Assembly (NCBI GenBank): GCA_020853255.1
Contig: JADYZI010000054.1
Location: 1-5,948, forward strand
DNA from: Acidobacteriota bacterium
Lineage (GTDB): Bacteria; Acidobacteriota; Blastocatellia; Pyrinomonadales; Pyrinomonadaceae
Length of the DNA stretch: 5,948 nucleotides
Direction: 5' to 3'
Below are positions 1 to 5,861 of this stretch, piece by piece. Within the stretch, counting starts at the first letter, position 1, and the number at the start of each line of letters is the position of its first letter. The notes beneath the pieces were generated by a model. The model did no database searches and was not told the DNA's origin. It saw only the letters and a program-made list of their open reading frames with translations. A program made the translations under genes and the position numbers.

Positions 1-2
1 AT

Positions 3-1979
3 CACCCTGATCGTCTGCTTTACCCGCTCGTTAAGAAGAATGGTGTCTTTGAGCGTGCGACTTGGGATGATGCCCTCGACCTCGTTGTTTCGCGAATAAA
101 GGAGATCCAGGCGAAATACGGAAAGAACGCAATTGGCGTTTATTCCGGGTCTTCTTTGACGACCGAAAAGACCTATGTGATGGGCAAGTTTGCCCGGATC
201 GGCCTTGGTACCCGCTATGTCGATTACAACGGCCGGTTGTGCATGGTCAGCGCCGCCGCCGGAAACAATAAAGCCTTCGGCGTTGACCGCGTTGCAAACT
301 CTTGGGACGACATTCCGCTTGCCGAGGTCTTGATGATCGCCGGGTCGAATTGCGCGGAGACCTTCCCGATCCTCAATAAATATCTTTGGCAACAACGCGA
401 CAATGGAGGCCGCTGGATCGTCATCGACCCGCGAGCAACCGCGACAGCTCGCCAAGGCGATATCCATCTCCAGCTTAAGCCGGGAACGGACGTTGCGGTC
501 GCGAACGGCCTCCTGAATGTCATCATTCGCGAAGGCCTTATCGACGAGGAATTCATCTCCAAACATACAAATGACTGGGATGCCGTGAAAGCGGTCATCG
601 ATAAATATCCGCCTTCGAAAGCTGGCGAGCTGTCCGGTATCGATCCGGCCAAGATCGAGAAGGCTGCGATCCTTTACGGCCAAGCTCGAACGGGAATGAT
701 CCTTCATGCTCGCGGTATCGAGCATCATTCGAACGGCGTTGACAACGTCTTGAGCTACATAAATATTGTCCTTGCAACAGGCAAGATAGGCGAGCCCGGC
801 CGGGGCTACGGAACAATTACCGGACAGGGCAACGGCCAAGGCGGTCGCGAACATGGTCAAAAAGCGGATCAACTGCCCGGCCAGCGTTCGATGACAAACC
901 CCGAAGATCGCAAACATATGTGCGAGTTCTGGGGGCTGCCGGAAGATGAACTTCCAGAAGCCGGAGTTTCCGTCGTCGAAATGTACGAAAAGATGCGGGA
1001 AGGCGAGATCAAAGGGCTTATTTCCACGTGCAATAACGGCATGGTCTCACTGCCCGACGTGAATGCGATCCGCCAATCGCTCGAGGGCCTCGAGTTTTAT
1101 GTAAATATCGATTTCTTTATGTCTGAGTCTTCGAGGTTTGCAGATGTCGTTCTGCCGACGACTACGTGGGCTGAAGATGAGGGCGTAACGGCAAGCGCTG
1201 AAGCTCGTGTCGTAAAGATCAACAAGGCTATTGATCCCGTCGGCGAATCAAAACCCGATTGGTGGATAGCGAAAGAGATTGCTCGTCGGATGGGACGCGA
1301 GAAGTACTTTAAGTTCGACACTCCGCGTGAGATATTTGACGAACTTCGGGCAGCTTCTAAAGGCGGAAAAGCTGATTATTACGGGATCACATACGAGAAG
1401 ATCGACGCTCAGAACGGCGTAATGTGGCCGTGTCCCACAGAAGAAAGCAAGGGAACGCCGCGAATGTTCGAGGACAAAAAGTTCTATCACCCCGACGGAA
1501 AGGCGAAGTTCTTTGCGATCGAATACAAGGGCCCGGCGGAAGTGCCTGATGACGAGTATCCGCTTGCACTAACGACCGGACGCGTTGTCTATCAGTATCT
1601 TTCCGGGAACCAAACGAGGCGTATCGGCTTCCTCGTTCAGCAATGTCCCGAGCCATACGTCGAGATCCATCCGGAGACAGCCGCGAAGATGGGAATCGCA
1701 GATGGCGAAAACGTCAAGGTTATTTCGAGACGCGGAGAAGGCATCTTTCCCGCACTCGTTGTCAAGACGATCCGTAAGGACACGATCTTCATTCCATACC
1801 ATTGGGGAGATGCCAAGGCCGCGAATCTTCTTACCAACGCAAAGCTTGATCCGGTGTCGAAGATACCGGAATTCAAGGCGTGCGCAGCAAAGATCGAGAA
1901 GATCGGATCGCGGGAACTTCCTATTTTGGGAGCATCACGTAGAGGCTCGAGTTTAAGCGAAGCTCAAAGGGGGAAATAA
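3..1979 (+). CDS. Nitrate reductase catalytic subunit, NasA/NasC-like molybdopterin oxidoreductase (5' partial)
   Basis: Catalytic subunit expected to reduce nitrate to nitrite at a bis-MGD molybdenum centre. The frame is open to the left edge, so the TTG at 156 is not the start. 658 residues are visible; the family is usually 700-830, so about 70 N-terminal residues carrying the CxxCxxxC [4Fe-4S] motif (and any Tat signal) are missing. Visible residue 80 (bases 240-242), in NGRLCMVSAAAGNNKAFG, is the expected Mo-ligand cysteine of Nas/Nap enzymes. Other family marks are GQGNGQGGREHGQKADQLPG, DVVLPTTTWAEDEG, KADYYGITYEKID and, from about residue 520, a C-terminal molybdopterin-dinucleotide-binding domain (LALTTGR, PYHWGD). 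There is no C-terminal [2Fe-2S] BFD-like domain as in some Nas proteins. The stop abuts the next ATG, implying cotranscription with the ferredoxin subunit. The similarity is to assimilatory enzymes, but the neighbours leave a respiratory role or another oxyanion substrate possible. Confidence 0.9.
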   Translation, partial: HPDRLLYPLVKKNGVFERATWDDALDLVVSRIKEIQAKYGKNAIGVYSGSSLTTEKTYVMGKFARIGLGTRYVDYNGRLCMVSAAAGNNKAFGVDRVANSWDDIPLAEVLMIAGSNCAETFPILNKYLWQQRDNGGRWIVIDPRATATARQGDIHLQLKPGTDVAVANGLLNVIIREGLIDEEFISKHTNDWDAVKAVIDKYPPSKAGELSGIDPAKIEKAAILYGQARTGMILHARGIEHHSNGVDNVLSYINIVLATGKIGEPGRGYGTITGQGNGQGGREHGQKADQLPGQRSMTNPEDRKHMCEFWGLPEDELPEAGVSVVEMYEKMREGEIKGLISTCNNGMVSLPDVNAIRQSLEGLEFYVNIDFFMSESSRFADVVLPTTTWAEDEGVTASAEARVVKINKAIDPVGESKPDWWIAKEIARRMGREKYFKFDTPREIFDELRAASKGGKADYYGITYEKIDAQNGVMWPCPTEESKGTPRMFEDKKFYHPDGKAKFFAIEYKGPAEVPDDEYPLALTTGRVVYQYLSGNQTRRIGFLVQQCPEPYVEIHPETAAKMGIADGENVKVISRRGEGIFPALVVKTIRKDTIFIPYHWGDAKAANLLTNAKLDPVSKIPEFKACAAKIEKIGSRELPILGASRRGSSLSEAQRGK

Positions 1980-2633
1980 ATGCAGGAAACGATGTTCGTC
2001 GATCCGCAGCGATGTATTGGCTGCCGATCTTGTGTGGCTGCATGTCGAGAGTGCTCGACCCACAAAGGCTACTCGATGATCTTTGTTGATTTTTTCGATC
2101 GCGGCGAAACCACGGCGACGATGCCCACGATCTGTATGCACTGCGCCGAGCCGACCTGCGCTCAAGTCTGTCCCGCGGATGCGATCAAACAGAATGAGGA
2201 CGGTGTCGTAATGACCGCGCTAAAGCCGCGTTGTCTCGACTGCCGCAATTGTGTTAATGCCTGTCCGTTCGGAGTGCCGAAATACAACTCAGCGATGCAC
2301 CTTCAGATGAAATGCGATATGTGCTATGACCGTTCATCAGAAGGCTTGAAGCCTATGTGTGCAAGCGTCTGTCCGACCGGGGCCCTTACATTTGGTAAGT
2401 ACGAAGATGTCGTGCCCTTACGCCGGACGAAACCGGTTAACGTCCATTACTTCGGCAATCAAAAGGTTGAAACCAAAGTTTATTTAATGATGCCGACAAA
2501 CCACACGGATGCGATCCAGGTTGACGGCGATACGGAATTTGAAGAGCATCTGTCAGCGAAGGCCGGTGATGAGGCCTCGTGGCTAGAGAACGAGATGGGG
2601 GAAACGGATAACTCAAATGAGTTCCGATCTTAG
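1980..2633 (+). CDS. Four-cluster [4Fe-4S] ferredoxin-type electron-transfer subunit (DmsB/PsrB/NrfC-like)
   Basis: Electron-transfer subunit that would feed the molybdenum subunit encoded just upstream. The 217 residues contain four cysteine clusters: CIGCRSCVAAC (12-22), CMHCAEPTCAQVC (52-64), CLDCRNCVNAC (85-95) and CDMC...CASVC (112-131). These sixteen cysteines are the ligand set for four [4Fe-4S] clusters in the DmsB/PsrB/HybA/NrfC family; C25 is extra. The last 80 or so residues are an acidic, cysteine-free tail without obvious family features. There is no signal peptide or membrane helix, so it is cytoplasmic or co-exported with its partner. The ATG follows the upstream TAA with no gap, preceded by a strong AAAGGGGG ribosome site at about 1967-1974. 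Canonical assimilatory nitrate reductases usually use a single ferredoxin, flavodoxin or NADH-diaphorase donor, so a four-cluster subunit points to a membrane or respiratory electron source (inference). Confidence 0.92.
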   Translation: MQETMFVDPQRCIGCRSCVAACRECSTHKGYSMIFVDFFDRGETTATMPTICMHCAEPTCAQVCPADAIKQNEDGVVMTALKPRCLDCRNCVNACPFGVPKYNSAMHLQMKCDMCYDRSSEGLKPMCASVCPTGALTFGKYEDVVPLRRTKPVNVHYFGNQKVETKVYLMMPTNHTDAIQVDGDTEFEEHLSAKAGDEASWLENEMGETDNSNEFRS

Positions 2634-2648
2634 GGAGAATGCAGTGAT

Positions 2649-3206
2649 ATGGCGGCTTCAGAAGTAACAACATGTCCTATCTCGGATGAGTTGGACGTAC
2701 GCAAGGCGACGGATTCTTATCAAGCTGAGTTTCCGTATAATCGGGATGCCGAGTCCGAGGTCACTCGGCGGGAGTTCTGCAATTTCCTGGTACTCGCGTC
2801 GGGCACATTCTTCGTTGGTACGGTCGGATTCTCGGCGAAATCAGCATTTGATGCCGCTAAGGAACGAGTTCTAGCACCGGCGGCCATCGAAGGTGCGGAG
2901 AATCTTGCGCCGGGATCGTCCCTTAACTTTTCGTACCCTCGTCCAGAAGATACAGCGATCTTGGTCCGCACTTCATCCGGCGATTTTAAGGCTTATGGTC
3001 AAAAATGCACTCACCTTTCGTGCCCCGTTTATTATTCGAAAGAGCACAAACGTCTCGAATGCCCGTGCCACGAAGGCGGCTTTAGCGAGACGACCGGTGA
3101 GGTGCTATACGGACCGCCTCCAAGGCCGCTCGATAAGATCGATGTCGAGCTTCGCGACGGTAAGGTGGTAGCATTCAATAGGGAGGTTCGTGGAAATGAG
3201 GTCTAA
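2649..3206 (+). CDS. Rieske [2Fe-2S] protein with membrane anchor and Tat-like motif
   Basis: Rieske iron-sulfur protein, 185 residues, probably an electron carrier of the same reductase complex. The cluster motifs are CTHLSC (120-125) and CPCHEGGFS (138-146). C120, H122, C138 and H141 are the expected ligands, and C125 with C140 would form the stabilising disulfide. GPPPRPL near 155-161 is the usual proline-rich loop. A polar N-terminal segment of about 38 residues precedes TRREF at 39-43 and a hydrophobic stretch to about 61. This resembles the uncleaved twin-arginine anchors of bc1-type Rieske proteins and would put the domain outside the cytoplasmic membrane. No cytochrome b gene is present, so it is not part of an ordinary bc1 complex here. 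The ATG has AGGGAGA ten bases upstream; an ATG at 2639 is out of frame. Its last 11 bases overlap the next gene. The family call is secure; its exact partner is inferred from position. Confidence 0.92.
   Translation: MAASEVTTCPISDELDVRKATDSYQAEFPYNRDAESEVTRREFCNFLVLASGTFFVGTVGFSAKSAFDAAKERVLAPAAIEGAENLAPGSSLNFSYPRPEDTAILVRTSSGDFKAYGQKCTHLSCPVYYSKEHKRLECPCHEGGFSETTGEVLYGPPPRPLDKIDVELRDGKVVAFNREVRGNEV
3179..3186 (+). promoter_or_regulatory. Ribosome binding site deciding the start of the small membrane protein
   Basis: TAGGGAGG lies inside the end of the Rieske gene. It is nine bases from the ATG at 3196 but only three from the in-frame GTG at 3190, so the ATG is the likelier start. Confidence 0.7.
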
Positions 3207-3492
3207 ACCCGTAAGATCTGTTGGCTTTAGTAATCCGAATCGTCCGGTATCAAGAGGCAGGAGGTCGGTCGCTCAAGCCCGCCTTGCCCTTTTGGTTATG
3301 ATCAATATCGCTCAAATGTGGGTGTTGGCGGCCGCGGTTGAAGCGGGCCTCGCACACGAGGTCGATCATCTCCTGCCGCTTAGTCTTGCTTCGGCAGCAT
3401 GTTTCTTTATCTCTCTCACAATATTCTTTTGGTGGAGGCCGGTTGGCATCACCAAGCGAAGTATAAATGAAACAAAAGGTTCACGATTTTGA
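3196..3492 (+). CDS. Small two-helix membrane protein of the nitrate reductase operon
   Basis: A 98-residue protein whose family I do not recognise. Residues 1-29 are very basic (eight Arg or Lys). Two hydrophobic helices follow at about 30-51 (LALLVMINIAQMWVLAA) and 59-79 (LLPLSLASAACFFISLTIFF), then a basic tail. By the positive-inside rule this is a hairpin with both ends in the cytoplasm and a short outer loop containing H54, E55, D57 and H58. It overlaps the Rieske gene by 11 bases and the next gene by 26, so translation is probably coupled. A membrane anchor or small redox/quinone-interacting subunit for the Rieske/ferredoxin/Mo complex is plausible from position only; there is no heme-binding motif of NapC or NarI type. 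An alternative GTG at 3190 would add two residues but sits too close to the ribosome site. Confidence 0.8.
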   Translation: MRSKPVRSVGFSNPNRPVSRGRRSVAQARLALLVMINIAQMWVLAAAVEAGLAHEVDHLLPLSLASAACFFISLTIFFWWRPVGITKRSINETKGSRF

Positions 3493-3670
3493 ATTGGACG
3501 ACGAAGGCCATTGGATGGCCAAACTCTCCTGCGGTCACTATCAACACGTTAGGCATGATCCACCGCTGCGTGTGCGAGAATGGGTGCTGACAAGCGAAGG
3601 CCGCCTCAGCCGAGTCGGTCAAGAGCTTAATTGTATAAAGTGTGACAACGACCAACCCCGCGACTTCTGA
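3467..3670 (+). CDS. Small DUF3565-like Cys/His protein
   Basis: A 67-residue soluble protein resembling the DUF3565 family by its overall pattern: a start like MKQKVHDFELDDEGHW, then LSCGHYQHVRHDPP, a central REWVLTSEGR and a closing LNCIKC. C22, H24, H27, H30, C56 and C59 could form a zinc or other metal site (inference; no biochemical function is known to me for this family). It begins inside the membrane-protein gene, overlapping it by 26 bases, and its own last 29 bases overlap the channel gene. Only a weak ribosome site (GCGAAG, 3456-3461) precedes the ATG, so translation likely depends on coupling. It has no signal peptide or membrane helix and is expected in the cytoplasm. Its place between redox subunits and channel suggests an accessory or regulatory role in the same pathway. 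Confidence 0.8.
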   Translation: MKQKVHDFELDDEGHWMAKLSCGHYQHVRHDPPLRVREWVLTSEGRLSRVGQELNCIKCDNDQPRDF

Positions 3671-4730
3671 CAAAGAAGCAACGGCTCCTCGCCACGGCCG
3701 CTTTATGCGTGCCGCGGCAGACCTTTTTCCCGGATATTTTTCGATGGTAATGGCTACCGGGATAACCTCGGTCGCCGCGAACCTAATGGGTTATCCGGGA
3801 ATTGGCTGGGGCCTTCTTTATGTAAACATCATTGCTTTTGCCGTCCTGGCCGTCCTCTTCATAACCCGTATCATCTTCTTTTTCGACCGGATCGAAAAAG
3901 ATCTGATCGATCACCTGCGAGGGCCGGGGTTTTTGACCGTGGTTGCGGGCTGCTGCGTTCTTGGCAGTCAACTCATCCTCGTCGCAGAAAGCTACGCTCC
4001 TGCAGTTTACTTCTGGGTGATCGGCTTTGTTCTCTGGATCATCATTACGTATGCATTTTTTACGGCGATGACCATCCGGGAAGGGAAGCCGCCGCTAGAG
4101 AAAGGGATCAGCGGCACTTGGCTGATCGCGACCGTTGCCACTCAGTCAGTTTCCGTGCTCGGCACGCTGCTAGCAGCCCATTACCGCACTTACAGTCACG
4201 AATTTTTGTTCTTTACACTCTGTATGTTTTTTACGGGGTGTATGCTCTACCTGATCCTGATCACGCTGATCTTTTATCGCTTCACCTTTCTGGAGATCAC
4301 GCGCGAAAACCTGGGGCCGCCATACTGGATCAATATGGGAGCCGTGGCAATAACCACCCTTGCAGCCTCACGGCTGATCTTGGCGGGAAACGAGTTTCAT
4401 TTGATCGGCGAGTTAGTGCCGTTCCTAAAAGGATTTACGCTCTTCTTCTGGGCGGCCGGAACCTGGTGGGTCCCGCTGCTTGTCATCCTTGGCCTCTGGC
4501 GGCATCTCTACAAGAAACTGCCCATTCGATACGATCCGCAGTATTGGAGCATGGTGTTTCCCTTGGGAATGTACACCGTCTGCACCTTCCAGCTATCGAA
4601 GGCTCTCGACTTTCCATCGTTGATGCTGATCCCACAGATAGTCGTCTATGTCGCCCTGTTCGCGTGGACCGCTGTCTTCATTGGATTGATCTACACGCTG
4701 GCAAACAGTTTCTCGTCGAAAAAGGACTAG
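3642..4730 (+). CDS. TDT/SLAC1/TehA-family anion channel or transporter
   Basis: Integral membrane protein of 362 residues with about ten hydrophobic helices (roughly 32-50, 56-80, 97-116, 121-146, 159-180, 187-211, 228-247, 259-286, 302-321, 327-352), the number and length expected of the TDT (tellurite-resistance/dicarboxylate transporter) family, which includes bacterial TehA and the plant guard-cell channel SLAC1. Recognisable segments are PGYFSMVMATG near 30-40, PPYWINMGAVAI near 226-237 and YWSMVFPLGMYTVCTFQLSKAL near 301-322. Family members pass small anions including nitrate and chloride, or carry C4-dicarboxylates. Placement in a nitrate reductase operon favours nitrate or nitrite (inference). 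The start is taken as GTG 3642, overlapping the preceding gene; an in-frame ATG at 3705 would remove 21 polar residues without touching a helix, and neither start has a strong ribosome site. It is the last gene of the operon, and I see no T-tract terminator on this strand after it. Confidence 0.88.
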   Translation: MTTTNPATSDKEATAPRHGRFMRAAADLFPGYFSMVMATGITSVAANLMGYPGIGWGLLYVNIIAFAVLAVLFITRIIFFFDRIEKDLIDHLRGPGFLTVVAGCCVLGSQLILVAESYAPAVYFWVIGFVLWIIITYAFFTAMTIREGKPPLEKGISGTWLIATVATQSVSVLGTLLAAHYRTYSHEFLFFTLCMFFTGCMLYLILITLIFYRFTFLEITRENLGPPYWINMGAVAITTLAASRLILAGNEFHLIGELVPFLKGFTLFFWAAGTWWVPLLVILGLWRHLYKKLPIRYDPQYWSMVFPLGMYTVCTFQLSKALDFPSLMLIPQIVVYVALFAWTAVFIGLIYTLANSFSSKKD

Positions 4731-4745
4731 AACCGAGTCATTCAG

Positions 4746-4792
4746 AAAAGAAAAATGGCGTCTTTCACTCCGTGGAGCAGAGGAAAGACGCC
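4746..4792 (-). terminator. Intrinsic terminator of the ric gene
   Basis: A perfect ten-base stem, GGCGTCTTTC (4757-4766) with GAAAGACGCC (4783-4792), encloses a 16-base loop. Read on the minus strand it is followed by ATTTTTCTTTT, a typical U-tract. It starts 33 bases beyond the ric stop codon. On the plus strand no T-run follows the stem, so it would stop the rightward operon less efficiently, if at all; it sits between the two convergent genes. Confidence 0.88.
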
Positions 4793-4825
4793 CAGGCTTC
4801 ATTGGCAGAGGGGAGAAACTGAAAC

Positions 4826-5698
4826 CTAATGTTCGCAGCCGCAGCCGCAGGATTGAATTTGAGCATGGCCGTGGGAGTGCACGTGCGATTGCTCGTGCGA
4901 GTGGGAGAATTCGTGACCATGCTCATGGACGCCACAAGCCTGTTCTTGGAGAGCCCTGGCATCCGATACTGAACCACTATCTTCCATCTCGATAGCCTTT
5001 GGGAAAAGGATGTTGTTTTCGAGATGAATATGTTGATGAAGATCCTTTTCAAGGCCTTCAATTGCAGCAAAAACCGTCTTGTATTTAAAACATGCGTCCG
5101 GCGGGATCTCTAGGTTATTCGTGAGATCGCGGATCTCTTGAAGCATTTCCGCCGCCCTATCATGGTCGCTGACCATAACTGCTATCGGGTTTCGCGTAGT
5201 GCCAAACGGTGCCGGCGGCCGTGGCATTCCGAAGTTGAATGAGCTCTCCATCAGCGAAATGTAAGGGAAGAGCATTCGCTCCTCTCGCTGCATATGGACC
5301 TCCATCTCGCTCTTGAGCTCAGAAAAGACCCGATTGACCTCAAATAGTTCCGGATGATTGCCTCCGTGTACGGTGCAAACTCTGTTTAGGAGGGCAGCGA
5401 TGCGATCCATTTCCTCCCGAGTGAAATTGTGGTGACAGCGGACGATATGATCCGAAAGGGCGGAAAGCGACATATTGGCAAAATCAAGCTCGACAGCCTC
5501 GCCGTTCTGCGGTTTGGCCTCCTCGGCAGCCAAAAGATCGGACAACTCGGTAAGGGTTACGCCCTTCATTTCGCAAGCCTCGGCGATCGGCTTTTTACCG
5601 TGACAACAATAGTCGATCCCTAATTTTTCAAAGACGCGTTTTGCCGGTGGGAATGTAACGGCATAGTCTGCGACAGTTCGTGTAACATCAATTTGCAT
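4826..5698 (-). CDS. ric: RIC-type Fe-S cluster repair di-iron protein (YtfE/ScdA) with His/Cys-rich tail
   Basis: Cytoplasmic di-iron protein that restores iron-sulfur clusters damaged by nitric oxide or oxidants. Residues 1-57 match the ScdA N-terminal domain (DUF542) with the hallmark LGIDYCCHGKKP (C31, C32). Residues about 78-236 form a hemerythrin-like four-helix bundle. By motif comparison with E. coli YtfE the likely iron ligands are H89, H111, H135, E139, H179, H223 and E227 (HMQREERMLFP, SDHDRAAEML, HIHLENNILFPKA). Length is 290 residues against roughly 220-240 for the family. The excess is a C-terminal tail (254-290) holding ten His and four Cys, ending CGCGCEH. The ATG has GAGGAA six bases upstream. 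The gene converges on the nitrate reductase operon and ends at its own intrinsic terminator. A role in resisting NO generated from nitrite is inferred from context. Confidence 0.93.
   Translation of the reverse strand: MQIDVTRTVADYAVTFPPAKRVFEKLGIDYCCHGKKPIAEACEMKGVTLTELSDLLAAEEAKPQNGEAVELDFANMSLSALSDHIVRCHHNFTREEMDRIAALLNRVCTVHGGNHPELFEVNRVFSELKSEMEVHMQREERMLFPYISLMESSFNFGMPRPPAPFGTTRNPIAVMVSDHDRAAEMLQEIRDLTNNLEIPPDACFKYKTVFAAIEGLEKDLHQHIHLENNILFPKAIEMEDSGSVSDARALQEQACGVHEHGHEFSHSHEQSHVHSHGHAQIQSCGCGCEH
4829..4939 (-). other. His/Cys-rich C-terminal extension of RIC
   Basis: Codes for residues 254-290, after the conserved hemerythrin bundle. It has ten histidines, mostly alternating with other residues (HEHGH, HSHEQSH, HVHSHGH), and four cysteines, three of them in SCGCGC. 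Such composition normally binds transition metals. It could store or deliver iron, nickel or zinc; this is inference from composition. Confidence 0.8.
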
Positions 5699-5704
5699 TA
5701 TGAG

Positions 5705-5710
5705 TTCCTC
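5705..5710 (-). promoter_or_regulatory. Ribosome binding site of ric
   Basis: GAGGAA on the minus strand, six bases before the ATG at 5698. It supports that start over internal alternatives. Confidence 0.8.
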
Positions 5711-5776
5711 TTTATCTTGCGATACCTTGCTTTATAGATCGCCTAAAAAATACTTCACATTCAGGGTCCGAATTCT

Positions 5777-5782
5777 ATTATC
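5777..5782 (-). promoter_or_regulatory. Candidate -10 element for ric
   Basis: GATAAT on the minus strand is close to TATAAT; no good -35 box lies 17 bases upstream. A start near 5770 would place the palindrome centred at 5835.5 about 65 bases upstream, close to the spacing used by activators that contact polymerase from around -61.5. A second possible -10, TATAAA (5731-5736, minus), lies nearer the gene. Tentative. Confidence 0.35.
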
Positions 5783-5827
5783 CTGTGACCCGATAGTTGA
5801 AGTTTTCCAGATAAGCGGCCCCGCCAA

Positions 5828-5843
5828 TATGATTTGAATCATA
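5828..5843. promoter_or_regulatory. FNR/DNR/NnrR-like palindrome upstream of ric
   Basis: TATGAT-TTGA-ATCATA is a perfect inverted repeat with six-base arms and a four-base spacer. It contains the TGAT-N4-ATCA core of FNR/CRP-superfamily sites, differing from the FNR consensus TTGAT-N4-ATCAA only at the outer position of each arm. It lies about 130 bases upstream of the ric start. Oxygen- or NO-responsive regulators of this superfamily commonly control nitrate- and NO-stress genes, so regulation of ric is plausible. Confidence 0.55.
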
Positions 5844-5846
5844 AAG

Positions 5847-5861
5847 GACAAATTATTTGTC
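5847..5861. promoter_or_regulatory. Second palindrome, possible operator
   Basis: GACAAAT-T-ATTTGTC is a perfect inverted repeat with seven-base arms around a single central base, starting four bases from the FNR-like palindrome. It is AT-rich and non-coding. I cannot assign it to a regulator family. Confidence 0.4.

Noticed and set aside
156..158. TTG as the start of the catalytic gene
   Set aside because: The same frame is open to the left edge and already encodes family-like sequence (HPDRLLYPLVKKNGVF, ATWDDAL), so this is an internal Leu codon of a truncated gene.
1585..1956. A 123-codon plus-strand frame inside the catalytic gene
   Set aside because: It is Arg/Ser-rich, lacks any recognisable motif and sits under a well-conserved molybdopterin-binding domain.
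4757..4792. The terminator hairpin as a bidirectional terminator also ending the rightward operon
   Set aside because: The plus-strand sequence after the stem (CCAGGCTTCATTGG side) has no T-tract; an effect on the rightward transcript is possible but not supported.
4118..4822. A 234-codon plus-strand reading frame overlapping the channel gene
   Set aside because: It lies almost wholly within the TDT gene in another frame, has no family resemblance and runs on into the ric terminator region; it is a shadow.
5719..5742. Short inverted repeat GCGAT / ATCGC in the ric leader, considered as a riboswitch or attenuator stem
   Set aside because: Only five base pairs around a 14-base loop, with no T-run or known riboswitch features; expected by chance.
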